From: Streptomyces cynarae
GTDB lineage: Bacteria; Actinomycetota; Actinomycetes; Streptomycetales; Streptomycetaceae
Assembly: GCF_025642135.1 (NCBI RefSeq)
Contig: NZ_CP106793.1
Span: forward strand, 7,904,001 to 7,968,000
Length of the DNA stretch: 64,000 bases
Reading direction: 5' to 3'
Shown here piece after piece: positions 32,957 through 41,603 of this stretch; position 1 is the stretch's first letter, and each line of letters begins with the position of its first letter. The position numbers and the translations under genes are program-made. The notes under the pieces were generated by a model, which saw only the letters and a list, made by a program, of their open reading frames with translations, did no database searches and had not been told where the DNA came from.

Positions 32957-34261
32957 ATGGGCCAGGGCCGGCAGGAGCGGGTGTCGACGAGCCTCGCGGG
33001 TGCCGTCGGCGAGGAGATCAGTGCCTCCCTCGCCCCGGTGGACGCCGAGTTGGCCCGCCGTTACCCGGGCGACCCCGGCACCCGCCAGCCCGTCCACACG
33101 GTCTACGTCCCCGGTGACGTCTTCGCCGCCGACACCCTGCGCTCCTGGGGTGACAGGGCCCTCGCCGCCCTCGACGAACACGCCCCGGACGCCGCCTCGT
33201 TCGCCTCGGTCCTCGGTCTCGGTGACGAACTCGCCGAGCCGGTCCACGACCGCGTCCGCGCCAAACTCGAGCACGAGCCGATCGAGGACCTGCGCGTCGA
33301 CTTCGAGGACGGCTACGGGCAGCGCCCCGACGCCGAGGAGGACCAGGCGGCCGCCCGCGCGGCACGGCTGATCGCTCAGGCGTACCGGGAGGGCACGGCC
33401 GCCCCGTACATGGGCATTCGTATGAAGTGCATGGAGGCGCCGGTACGCGACCGGGGCATCCGCACGCTCGACATCTTCCTCACCGGCCTGATGGAGGCCG
33501 GCGGGCTGCCGGACGGGCTCGTGCTGACGCTGCCCAAGGTGACGTACCCGGAGCAGGTCGCCGCCATGGTGCGGCTGCTGGAGGCGTTCGAGAAGGCGCA
33601 CGGGCTCGATGCGGGGCGCCTCGGCTTCGAGATCCAGATCGAGACCAGCCAGGCCGTCCTCGCCGCCGACGGCACCGCCACCGTCGCCCGCATGATCCAC
33701 GCCGCCGAGGGCCGCGCCACCGGACTGCACTACGGCACCTTCGACTACAGCGCCTGCCTCGGTGTGTCCGCCGCCCACCAGGCGAGCGACCACCCGGCCG
33801 CGGACCACGCCAAGGCGGTCATGCAGGTCGCGGCGGCGGGCACCGGCGTCCGCGTGTCGGACGGCTCCACGAACGTCCTGCCCGTCGGCCCCACCGAGCA
33901 GGTCCACGACGCCTGGCGGCTGCACTACAGGCTCACCCGACGGGCGCTGGCCCGCGCCTACTACCAGGGCTGGGACATGCATCCGGGCCACCTTCCCACC
34001 CGGTACGCAGCCGTTTTCGCCTTCTACCGTGAGGGCTTCCAGCAGGCCGCGGCACGTCTCGCCCGCTACGCCGACCGCACCGCCGGCGACGTCCTGGACG
34101 AACCGGCCACGGCGAAGGCGCTGAGCGGCCATCTGCTGCGGGGACTGGACTGCGGCGCCCTGGACACGGCGGAGGTCACGCGGGCCACCGGCCTGACCCG
34201 GGCCGACCTGGAGGCCTTCGCGGCACCGAGGCGAGGGGACCTCACGGCCTCGGCCCAGTGA
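32957..34261 (+). CDS. CitE/HpcH-like aldolase (DUF6986 family)
   Basis: This 434-residue TIM-barrel protein is of the HpcH/HpaI aldolase-citrate lyase type. Visible are LRVDFEDGYG (metal-site acidic residues), LVLTLPKVTYPEQV, FEIQIETSQAVL with the metal-binding glutamate, and GLHYGTFDYSACLGV. The sequence matches what I recall of the actinobacterial DUF6986 family, sometimes found with purine/ureide genes; none is near here. GGGAGGGG lies 6-8 nt before ATG 32957; the frame extends 24 codons upstream through AGTGGA repeats. Substrate unknown. Confidence 0.78.
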   Translation: MGQGRQERVSTSLAGAVGEEISASLAPVDAELARRYPGDPGTRQPVHTVYVPGDVFAADTLRSWGDRALAALDEHAPDAASFASVLGLGDELAEPVHDRVRAKLEHEPIEDLRVDFEDGYGQRPDAEEDQAAARAARLIAQAYREGTAAPYMGIRMKCMEAPVRDRGIRTLDIFLTGLMEAGGLPDGLVLTLPKVTYPEQVAAMVRLLEAFEKAHGLDAGRLGFEIQIETSQAVLAADGTATVARMIHAAEGRATGLHYGTFDYSACLGVSAAHQASDHPAADHAKAVMQVAAAGTGVRVSDGSTNVLPVGPTEQVHDAWRLHYRLTRRALARAYYQGWDMHPGHLPTRYAAVFAFYREGFQQAAARLARYADRTAGDVLDEPATAKALSGHLLRGLDCGALDTAEVTRATGLTRADLEAFAAPRRGDLTASAQ

Positions 34262-34312
34262 CGTGCGCTGCGGCTTCGGCAGTGGCGTTCGGTCGCGGCC
34301 TCGGGCGGGACC

Positions 34313-35374
34313 TCAGTCGACGGGCGGCAGCTCGCCCGAGCCCCTGGTGATCAGCCGGGTGGGAAGCTCGATGCGCTCCGGGGTGATGAGCGTGCCGTCG
34401 AGCTGGCGGAACAGGCGCTCGGCGGCCGTGCTGCCGAGGGCGGCGGCGTCCTGCGCGACGACCGTGACGCCGGGCTGGAGCAGGTCGGCCAGCTCGATGT
34501 CGTCGAAGCCGACCAGGGCGACCGGACGGCTGTGTGCGGCCAGGACACGGATGACGGTGACGGTCACGCGGTTGTTGCCCGCGAAGATCGCGGTGACGGG
34601 GGCGGGCCCTTCGAGCATCGCCTCGGCGGCCCGGCGCACCCGCTCGGGATCGGTGACGCCCAGGGACATCCAGGAGTCCTCCACGGGTATGCCCGCGCCC
34701 TCCATGGCGGCCCGGTAGCCGCGCAGCCGCTCGGCCGCGGTGTGGATGCGCGGCATGTCGCCGATGAAGCCGATCCGGCGGTGGCCGTGCGCGATGAGGT
34801 GGGCGACTCCGTCCCGGGCGCCGCCGAAGCTGTCGGACAGCACCACGTCGGCGTCGATCCTCCCGGCGGGGCGGTCCACGAAGACCGTGGCGACTCCCGC
34901 CTTCATCTCCGGCTCCAGATAGCGGTGGTCGTCGCCCGCCGGGATGATGACCAGTCCGTCCACGCGGCGTGCGCACAGCGCAAGCACCAACTCCTGCTCC
35001 CGGTCCGGGTCCTCCGCGCTGGAGCCGTTGATCAGCAGGGCCCCGTGCGCCCGGGCGACCTCCTCGACGGCGCGGCTCAGCGGCCCGTAGAAGGGGTCGG
35101 CGAGGTCCTCCAGGACCAGGCCTATGCTCGCCGTGCGGCCCTTGCGCAGCACCCGCGCGCTGTCGTTGCGCCGGAACCCCAGCGCCTCTATCGCCTCCTG
35201 GACCCGGCGCTCGGTGTCCGGGGTGACCCCCGGCTCGCCGTTGACCACACGCGACACCGTCTTCAGGCCCACCCCTGCGCGTGCCGCGACGTCCTTCATG
35301 GTCGGACGGTTGCCGTAGCGGGTCCCGGCGTGACGGTCTGCGGGGCGGCCGGTGCGGCGGGCGGTCTCGGGCAC
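34313..35374 (-). CDS. LacI family regulator
   Basis: This 353-residue protein has the LacI DNA-binding head TMKDVAARAGVGLKTVSRVVNGEPGVT and a periplasmic-binding-protein-like sugar domain (SIGLVLEDLADPFYGPL ... VALVGFDDIELADLLQPGVT). GTG 35374 has AGGACAG upstream; the ATG at 35299 directly at the helix-turn-helix lacks a ribosome site. It is divergent from a ROK kinase, with a palindrome between them, and so probably represses both. Confidence 0.92.
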   Translation of the reverse strand: MPETARRTGRPADRHAGTRYGNRPTMKDVAARAGVGLKTVSRVVNGEPGVTPDTERRVQEAIEALGFRRNDSARVLRKGRTASIGLVLEDLADPFYGPLSRAVEEVARAHGALLINGSSAEDPDREQELVLALCARRVDGLVIIPAGDDHRYLEPEMKAGVATVFVDRPAGRIDADVVLSDSFGGARDGVAHLIAHGHRRIGFIGDMPRIHTAAERLRGYRAAMEGAGIPVEDSWMSLGVTDPERVRRAAEAMLEGPAPVTAIFAGNNRVTVTVIRVLAAHSRPVALVGFDDIELADLLQPGVTVVAQDAAALGSTAAERLFRQLDGTLITPERIELPTRLITRGSGELPPVD

Positions 35375-35476
35375 GATGCGCTGTCCTGTCTGTCGTCCAC
35401 GGAAGATGCGGCGGTCCCGGGCACTACCGGGATTCCATGGGGTTGTATGAGGATGTGGCGTCGAGCATAGAGCCTG

Positions 35477-35488
35477 GACAACGTTGTC
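35477..35488. promoter_or_regulatory. GACAACGTTGTC palindrome, LacI-type operator
   Basis: A perfect 12-bp palindrome with the central CG typical of LacI-family sites, in the 265-bp gap between the divergent LacI and ROK genes. Extending it gives TGGACAACGTTGTCAG. Confidence 0.65.
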
Positions 35489-35639
35489 AGATGCGGGAGA
35501 GACTGTCCACCGCACTCTTCGGCCCGCGCCTTCCCCCAGGGGCGCTGCCCGCTCGCACCCGGCGCCCGGACCCCGCGGCGGAGACCGCTCGCCGTACGCC
35601 GGGGCCGATACCACTCACGCATTGGGAGATCAGACACTG

Positions 35640-36593
35640 ATGCACACCGACCTCGTGGCCGCGCTCGACATCGGCGGCACCAAGATCGCCGGAGCGCTGG
35701 TGGACGGCCACGGCCGGATCCTGCTGCGCGCACAGCGCGCGACGCCCGCGCAGGAGGACGGCGACACCGTGATGCGGGCCGTCGAGGACGTCATACGGGA
35801 GCTGACGGGCTCCCCGTTCTGGGGGCGGGCGCGTGCCGTCGGCATCGGCAGCGCGGGGCCGGTGGACGCCTCCGCGGGCACGGTGAGCCCGGTCAACGTG
35901 CCGGGGTGGCGCGGCTATCCGCTGGTGGAGCGGGTCCGGGCGGCGACGGGCGGCCTGCCCGTCGAGCTGATCGGCGACGGCGTGGCCATCACCGCCGCCG
36001 AGCACTGGCAGGGCGCGGCCCGCGGCCATGACAACGCGCTCTGCATGGTGGTGTCGACGGGGGTCGGCGGCGGTCTGGTCCTGGGCGGGCGGCTGCACCC
36101 GGGCCCGACGGGGAACGCAGGCCACATCGGGCACATCAGCGTGGACCTGGACGGCGATCCCTGCCCGTGCGGCTCGCGCGGCTGCGTGGAGCGCATCGCG
36201 AGCGGACCGAACATCGCGCGCCGCGCCCTGGAGGACGGCTGGCGGCCGGGGCCCGAAGGGGACACCTCGGCCGCCGCGGTGGCCGCCGCCGCCCGTGCGG
36301 GTGACCCCGTGGCCGTGGCGTCCTTCGAGCGGGCCGCCCAGGCGCTGGCCGCGGGGATCGCCGCGACCGCGACGCTGGTCGAGATCGACATCGCGGTCAT
36401 CGGCGGGGGAGTGGCCGGGGCCGGTGACCTCCTGTTCGCCCCCCTGCGCAAGGCTCTGACCGACTACGCCACGCTGTCCTTCGTCCAGCGCCTGACGGTG
36501 GCGCCTGCGCTGATGGGCACGGACGCGGGTCTGGTGGGCGCGGCTGCCGCGGCGCTGACGAGGGGCACGGACGCGACCGCTGCCGGGGTGTGA
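35640..36593 (+). CDS. ROK family sugar kinase (glucokinase-like)
   Basis: This 317-residue kinase has the phosphate loop ALDIGGTKIAGALVD, a VVSTGVGGGLVLGG loop, and the ROK zinc motif GHIGHISVD ... CPCGSRGCVE with three cysteines and a histidine. The AGHIGH segment carries sugar-binding residues. It has no helix-turn-helix, so it is an enzyme rather than a ROK repressor. It phosphorylates glucose, or another hexose or N-acylsugar, and is likely controlled by the divergent LacI protein. Confidence 0.92.
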   Translation: MHTDLVAALDIGGTKIAGALVDGHGRILLRAQRATPAQEDGDTVMRAVEDVIRELTGSPFWGRARAVGIGSAGPVDASAGTVSPVNVPGWRGYPLVERVRAATGGLPVELIGDGVAITAAEHWQGAARGHDNALCMVVSTGVGGGLVLGGRLHPGPTGNAGHIGHISVDLDGDPCPCGSRGCVERIASGPNIARRALEDGWRPGPEGDTSAAAVAAAARAGDPVAVASFERAAQALAAGIAATATLVEIDIAVIGGGVAGAGDLLFAPLRKALTDYATLSFVQRLTVAPALMGTDAGLVGAAAAALTRGTDATAAGV

Positions 36594-36594
36594 G

Positions 36595-36642
36595 GCCGAA
36601 GAGCCGGCCGGGGTTCGTTGCGTGACCCCGGCGTCCTTCGGC
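36595..36642 (+). terminator. Compound hairpin terminator after ROK kinase
   Basis: Inner arms GCCGGGGT (36607-36614) and ACCCCGGC (36625-36632) are nested within outer arms GCCGAAG (36595-36601) and CTTCGGC (36636-36642), beginning 2 nt after the stop codon. Confidence 0.7.
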
Positions 36643-36655
36643 AGTTGAACAGGGC

Positions 36656-36850
36656 ATGAAGAAGCGCAGCATGCTCGCCATCGCCTCCCTCGCCACCGGA
36701 TTCGTCGTGGCCGCCGTCAGCCCCTCCCATGCCGCCGACCACGACGGGGTCGGCGATCTGAGCGTCAAGGACACGATCGGCGCCGTCGACCACACCATCG
36801 GGCAGGACAGCCTGGCCGTGGACGACGATGCCCTGGGGCAGGACGGCTGA
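36656..36850 (+). CDS. Small secreted acidic peptide
   Basis: This 64-residue precursor has a signal peptide (MKKRSMLAIASLATGFVVAA, cleavage after SHA near residue 26) and a mature part of about 38 residues. The mature part is strongly acidic and shows a loose repeat (VKDTIGAVDHTIGQDS, then LAVDDDALGQD). It has no cysteines. I do not recognise the family. AGGG lies just before the ATG, with no strong ribosome site. Its ORF starts 14 bp after the ROK terminator. Confidence 0.6.
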   Translation: MKKRSMLAIASLATGFVVAAVSPSHAADHDGVGDLSVKDTIGAVDHTIGQDSLAVDDDALGQDG

Positions 36851-37032
36851 GGGGGAGCCGACGTCGCGGCGCCGGAGCTCCCGGAAGGCGGGGGCCCGGC
36901 GCCGCGGTGTGCGGAGCGCGGCGGCCGGGGTGGCGGTGACCTCGACCACGCCGAGGCCCCCTCATCAGCGCCGGGTTTCCGTGGCAGGGTGGAGCGGGCA
37001 AGCCCCAGGGGGCCAACAGAAGAGGGGGAACC

Positions 37033-38076
37033 GTGACCGTCGTCTGGATCAACGGTGCGTTCGGTGCGGGGAAGACGACCACCGCACGGGAACTGATCGA
37101 ACTGATCCCGAACAGCACGCTCTTCGACCCCGAGGTCATCGGCGCAGTCCTCACCCAACTCCTGCCGCCGAAACGCCTCGCCGAGGTCGGTGACTTCCAG
37201 GACCTGCCGATCTGGCGACGGCTCGTGATCGACACCGCGGCCGCGATGCTCGCCGAACTCGACGGTGTCCTCGTGGTACCGATGACCCTGCTGCGCCAGG
37301 AGTACCGCGACGAGATCTTCGGCGGCCTCGCCGCCCGGCGCATCCCCGTACGCCATGTCCTCCTCGCTCCGGCCGAAACGATCCTGCGCCAGCGCATAGC
37401 CGGCCGTGAGGTCCCGCCCGACCTCCCCGACGGGGAGATGCGCATCCGCCAGTGGTCGTACGACCACATCGAGCCCTATCGCACCGCCCTCGCCGCCTGG
37501 CTCACCGCCGACGCGCACCCCGTGGACACCAGCGCCCTCACCCCGTACGAGGCAGCCCTGCGGATCGCCGAGGCCGTCCGGTCCGGCCAGGCACCCGCCT
37601 GCGAGATCGTGCAGACACCCGAGCCGACCTCCGAGACCGTCGCCTCCGGAGTGCTCCTGTTCGACGAACGGGACCGCGTGCTGCTCGTCGACCCCACCTA
37701 CAAGGCCGGGTGGGAATTCCCCGGCGGAGTCGTCGAACCCGGCGAGGCGCCTGCTCGCGCCGGTATGCGCGAGGTCGAGGAGGAGACCGGGATCAGGCTG
37801 GAAGAGGTCCCCCGGCTGCTCGTCCTCGACTGGGAGTCCCCCGCGCCGCCCGGCTACGGCGGCCTGCGCCTCCTCTTCGACGGCGGCCGCCTCGACAGCG
37901 CCGAAGCCGGCCGACTCCTGCTGCCCGGCCCGGAGTTGCGCGACTGCCGGTTCGTCACGGAAGAGGAAGCGGCTGTTCTGCTTCCGCCCGTGCGCTACGA
38001 ACGGCTCCGCTGGGCACTGCGGGCGCGCGAACGCGGTGCCGCGCTGTATCTCGAAGCAGGAATTCCGCTCGGCTGA
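37033..38076 (+). CDS. P-loop kinase (TmrB-like) fused to NUDIX hydrolase
   Basis: This 347-residue two-domain protein has residues 1-185 as a small P-loop NTPase with Walker [10 protein letters not shown] (8-16), like TmrB, adenylylsulfate or small-molecule kinases. Residues about 203-340 form a NUDIX domain whose box (231-254) has GGVVEPGEA, then REVEEETGI, with all metal glutamates present. GGGGGAA precedes the GTG start. The fusion suggests that a nucleotide or nucleoside-like drug is phosphorylated or a diphosphate cleaved; TmrB gives tunicamycin resistance in Bacillus. It stands alone. Confidence 0.85.
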   Translation: MTVVWINGAFGAGKTTTARELIELIPNSTLFDPEVIGAVLTQLLPPKRLAEVGDFQDLPIWRRLVIDTAAAMLAELDGVLVVPMTLLRQEYRDEIFGGLAARRIPVRHVLLAPAETILRQRIAGREVPPDLPDGEMRIRQWSYDHIEPYRTALAAWLTADAHPVDTSALTPYEAALRIAEAVRSGQAPACEIVQTPEPTSETVASGVLLFDERDRVLLVDPTYKAGWEFPGGVVEPGEAPARAGMREVEEETGIRLEEVPRLLVLDWESPAPPGYGGLRLLFDGGRLDSAEAGRLLLPGPELRDCRFVTEEEAAVLLPPVRYERLRWALRARERGAALYLEAGIPLG

Positions 38077-38540
38077 GAGCCGATGACCCGCCTGCCTTCG
38101 GACGGCGGCGGCAATTATGAGAATTCTTAATGATGCCCGGCGATTTCGCTGGGACCGTAGAGTTCCCGAAGAAGCGTGAGGCCGCCTGCCCCGTCCGGGT
38201 GTGAGTATCAACTCGAAGACGGGGCAGAAGGGTTCGAGGAACCTCGCCACCTGCGACGACGATCGAGCCATGGGCCCAATGGCCCGCCCCGTGAGCCGGG
38301 CGTGTCCGACCTCTCCACGCAGCGTTGCGCCAATCGATGGCCAAGAAACTCTCGCGATGTATTCACAGCAGGGCTAACCCCGCATCCCGCATCCGTCAAG
38401 CCTTGTCCATTCGGGTAAACAGTCACCTTTCGGCGCCTTATCGGTGTTGACCGAACTCGCGCACGGTTGCGAAAGTCCGCTCAGTCTCCTGGCGCCGACA
38501 CCGGCCGCCAGCCACCTCCTGCATTCAGGGGCAGAACCGC
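38077..38540. other. 464-bp intergenic region with nested hairpins
   Basis: The region is unusually A+T-rich near 38112-38132, with AGAATTCT at 38120-38127. It contains a 10-bp perfect stem CTGCCCCGTC (38186-38195) / GACGGGGCAG (38218-38227) enclosing a GAGT-ATCA-ACTC inner hairpin. A second hairpin, GGTTC (38231-38235) / GAACC (38239-38243), which can alternatively pair as CGAGG/CCTCG, lies just after. No reading frame with normal codon bias is seen. It may terminate the NUDIX gene, or be a structured leader or small RNA for the peptide-transport operon. Confidence 0.45.
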
Positions 38541-38688
38541 CATGACGAGTTCGACCACGACGGCGACCGCGCGCCCGACCCCGGTCCGCCCGCCCGCCGG
38601 CGACGAGACAAGCGCGAAGGCCGTGGGTGAGCCGGACGGAAGATCCTCGCGGCGGCCCCAGCTCACCTCCGGGAAGTCCATACGATGA
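38541..38688 (+). CDS. Possible short coupled ORF ahead of the peptide transporter
   Basis: The 48-codon frame ends in a TGA overlapping the ATG of the next permease (ATGA at 38685-38688). Third codon positions are GC-rich, as in real genes here. The product is threonine-, proline- and arginine-rich (TSSTTTATARPTP at the start) with no recognisable domain. It may act as a coupling leader. No strong ribosome site is seen. Confidence 0.35.
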
Positions 38689-39716
38689 CCACGCAACACC
38701 AGTCGGTCCAGGCCGTCGGCGACACCACGCTCCCGGCCGGCGAACCGTCGCAGGACTCCCTGCCCGGCGGCACGGCAGTCGAGGGCCGCTCACCCGCCAG
38801 GACGGCCTGGAGGCGCATCAGGCGGGACAAGATGACGATGATCGCGCTGCTGATCACCCTGCTGTTCATCGTGGTCGCGCTGCTGGCCCCGACCCTCACC
38901 GCGCTCACCGGCTGGGGACCCATCACCCCGGACTCCAAGGCGATCAACCCGGACACGGGCAACCAGCCGTACGGATCACTGGGCGGAATCAGCCTCAAGC
39001 ACCTGCTCGGCGTCGAGCCGGGTACGGGGTACGACATCTTCGCCCGGATCGTCTACGGCCTGCGCACCTCGCTCTTCGTCGGCTTCGCGTCGGCGGTGCT
39101 GTCCACCGTGGTCGGCGTCGTGGCCGGGCTGGCGGCCGGGTACTTCGGCGGCTGGATCGACTCCGCGCTGTCGCGGGTCATGGACGTCATGCTGGCCTTC
39201 CCGCAGCTGCTGTTCATCATCGCGCTCACCCCGGTGATCCAGAACGCGCTGCAGACCAACAGCCACGGCGGGACGGACGAGAACCTCCGGCTGCTGGTCC
39301 TGGTCCTCAACATCGCGGTCTTCGCCTGGGCCTACACCGCCCGCCTGGTGCGCGGTCAGGTGCTGTCCCTGCGCGAGCGGGAGTTCGTCGACGCCGCGCG
39401 GATCATGAGCGCCGGCCGGCGGCACATCCTGTTCCGCCAGCTGCTGCCCAACCTGTGGGCGCCGATCCTGATCTCCTTCGCCCTCGCCGTCCCGCAGAAC
39501 ATCTCCACCGAGGCGGCCCTGTCCTACCTGGGCGTCGGTGTCATCCCGCCCGCCCCGGACTGGGGAGCCCTCCTCTCGGACGCGTCCGAGTTCTTCCTGC
39601 AGGACCCGATGTACCTGTTCATCCCCGGCGTCCTGCTCCTGATCCTCGTACTGGCGCTCAACCTCCTGGGGGACGGGGTCCGGGACGCCCTCGACCCCCG
39701 CGCCAACCGCAGCTGA
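38685..39716 (+). CDS. Oligopeptide ABC transporter permease (DppC/OppC type)
   Basis: This 343-residue permease has a 40-residue cytoplasmic N-terminus, then TRAP-like TM1 (MTMIALLITLLFIVVALLAP), a periplasmic loop and five more helices. The EAA loop, EREFVDAARIMSAGRRHILFRQLLPN (as EREFVDAARIMSAG plus following), couples to the ATPases. A C-terminal GDGVRDALDPR is typical of DppC. It is the first large gene of the five-gene peptide importer operon. Confidence 0.92.
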   Translation: MTTQHQSVQAVGDTTLPAGEPSQDSLPGGTAVEGRSPARTAWRRIRRDKMTMIALLITLLFIVVALLAPTLTALTGWGPITPDSKAINPDTGNQPYGSLGGISLKHLLGVEPGTGYDIFARIVYGLRTSLFVGFASAVLSTVVGVVAGLAAGYFGGWIDSALSRVMDVMLAFPQLLFIIALTPVIQNALQTNSHGGTDENLRLLVLVLNIAVFAWAYTARLVRGQVLSLREREFVDAARIMSAGRRHILFRQLLPNLWAPILISFALAVPQNISTEAALSYLGVGVIPPAPDWGALLSDASEFFLQDPMYLFIPGVLLLILVLALNLLGDGVRDALDPRANRS

Positions 39717-39798
39717 CGCGCTGCCCTTCGAGTGTCGGCACAGGCCGTCCCACGAACGACTGCCGAGGCCGAGCCCATGACAAGAACGGAGTTCCCAG

Positions 39799-41466
39799 AT
39801 GATGCGCAGAACGCGCACGGTCGCTCTTACGGCCTCTGCCGTGGCGATAGCGCTCGGGGTCACCGCGTGCGGTGGTTCCTCGAGCAACACCAGCAGCAGT
39901 GCCCCGGTCAAGGGCGGCACGCTGACGGTCCTCGACGAGTCGGACTTCGACCACACCGACCCGCAGCGCACCTACACGACCGAGGGGCAGAGCACGGACG
40001 AGCTGTTCGTCCGCACCCTCACCGGATGGGACGAGACGGGCTCCACGCCGAAGCTGGTCGGTGACCTCGCCACCGACACGGGAACACCCAGCAAGGGCGA
40101 CACGGTGTGGACCTTCCACCTGCGCCACGGCGTCAAATGGCAGGACGGCACCGACGTCACCGCCCAGGACGTCAAGTACGGGGTGGAGCGCGCCTTCTCC
40201 GGCGACATCAACGGCGGCCCGCCGTATGCGGCGCAGTGGCTCGTCGGCGGCGGCGACTACAAGGGTCCCTACAGCGGCAAGCAGCTCGACTCCATCCAGA
40301 CGCCGGACCAGTACACCATCGTCTTCCACCTCGACCAGCCGGTCGCCGACTTCAACGAGACGACGGCCATGTCCGGGTGGTCGGCGGTGCCCAAGTCCCA
40401 TGACACTGGCTCGACTTACGACACGCACGTCTGGTCCGACGGCCCGTACATGATCAAGTCGTACACCAAGAACAAGGAACTCGTCCTCGTCAAGAACAAG
40501 TACTGGCAGCAGTCGACCGACCCGATCCGACAGCAGAACGTCGACGAGTTCGACTTCAAGTTCGGCCAGGACCAGGCGGCCATCGACCAGCAGATCAAGT
40601 CGGACGGCGGGATCGCCCAGACCTCGATCGAGCAGTACCCGCTCGCCGGATCCGACCTCAACTCGTTCGCCAACGACCCGACGATCAAGTCGCGTTACTA
40701 CAACAACGCAGCCCCGGGCATCAACTACCTGGCGATCAACACCCGGACGGTCAAGGACATCAGGGTCCGTGAGGCGATCGAGTACGCGATCGACAAGACC
40801 ACCGTCCGCGGTGCCTTCGGCGGCGAGGCGTACGGCGACTACGCGAGCACGATGCTGAGCCCCGGCGTCGGCGGTTACAAGAAGTTCAACCTGTACAGCA
40901 CCAACCCGGCCGGCGACGTCACCAAGGCCAAGGCGCTGATGAAGCAGGCCGGCGACCCGAAGCTCACCATGTCGATGGCGATCGAGAACACGCCCACCCA
41001 GGAGCACTTCGGTGACGCGGTGAAGACCTCCCTCGCGGCGATCGGCATCACGGTGAACCTCGTGCCGATGCAGGTGGCGAACTACTTCAACACCGTCAAC
41101 AACGTCAAGAACCAGTACGACCTCACCTGGGGCGACTGGATCGCGGACTGGCCGAACGCCTCCACCGTGCTCCCCACCCTGTTCAACGGTGATCTCATCG
41201 CGCAGAACCCTCAGGCCAACCAGGACCTGTCGTACCTGAACGACCCGAACGTCAACGCGCAGATCACCAAGATCTCCAAGATGGCCGACATCTCGCAGCG
41301 CAACGCCGCTTACGGGAACCTGGACGAGCAGATCATGAAGGACGCCGCTGTCGTCCCGCTCATGTACATGAAGTTCAGCGCCATCAGCGGCTCCAAGGTG
41401 GGCGGGGTCATCCCGGACACCATCATGGCCGAGCCCAGCCTCGTGCACGTCTACGTCAAGCAGTGA
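39799..41466 (+). CDS. Oligopeptide-binding lipoprotein (SBP family 5)
   Basis: This 555-residue extracellular binding protein has a lipobox VTAC at about residues 21-24 after a hydrophobic signal, and a serine/asparagine-rich linker. The SBP_bac_5 pattern follows: TWTFHLRHGVKWQDGTDVTA (as WTFHLRHGVKWQDG) and YLAINTRTVKDIRVREAIEYAID. It captures peptides for the flanking permeases. GGAG lies 7 nt before the ATG. A strong hairpin follows the gene within the operon. Confidence 0.94.
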   Translation: MMRRTRTVALTASAVAIALGVTACGGSSSNTSSSAPVKGGTLTVLDESDFDHTDPQRTYTTEGQSTDELFVRTLTGWDETGSTPKLVGDLATDTGTPSKGDTVWTFHLRHGVKWQDGTDVTAQDVKYGVERAFSGDINGGPPYAAQWLVGGGDYKGPYSGKQLDSIQTPDQYTIVFHLDQPVADFNETTAMSGWSAVPKSHDTGSTYDTHVWSDGPYMIKSYTKNKELVLVKNKYWQQSTDPIRQQNVDEFDFKFGQDQAAIDQQIKSDGGIAQTSIEQYPLAGSDLNSFANDPTIKSRYYNNAAPGINYLAINTRTVKDIRVREAIEYAIDKTTVRGAFGGEAYGDYASTMLSPGVGGYKKFNLYSTNPAGDVTKAKALMKQAGDPKLTMSMAIENTPTQEHFGDAVKTSLAAIGITVNLVPMQVANYFNTVNNVKNQYDLTWGDWIADWPNASTVLPTLFNGDLIAQNPQANQDLSYLNDPNVNAQITKISKMADISQRNAAYGNLDEQIMKDAAVVPLMYMKFSAISGSKVGGVIPDTIMAEPSLVHVYVKQ

Positions 41467-41474
41467 CCCCGGTC

Positions 41475-41505
41475 GCCCCGCCGACGGTTCAGCCGTCGGC
41501 GGGGC
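41475..41505 (+). terminator. Intra-operon hairpin after the binding-protein gene
   Basis: A perfect 13-bp stem (arm GCCCCGCCGACGG) with loop TTCAG starts 9 nt after the binding-protein stop, inside the operon. Such hairpins partly terminate or protect the upstream mRNA so that the binding protein is made in excess over the permeases. Confidence 0.65.
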
Positions 41506-41603
41506 CACCCCACCCGCGTCCGGCCCAACCGGGCGCAGGCACCACCCCACCGGCCCACAGCTAGAGGGAGGCGGACCGGGCACCCGCCAGGTCCCAGCAC
41601 GAC

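Noticed and set aside
38231..38246. GGTTCGAGG resembling a tRNA T-arm
   Set aside because: No acceptor, D or anticodon stem can be built around it; it fits simple hairpins better.
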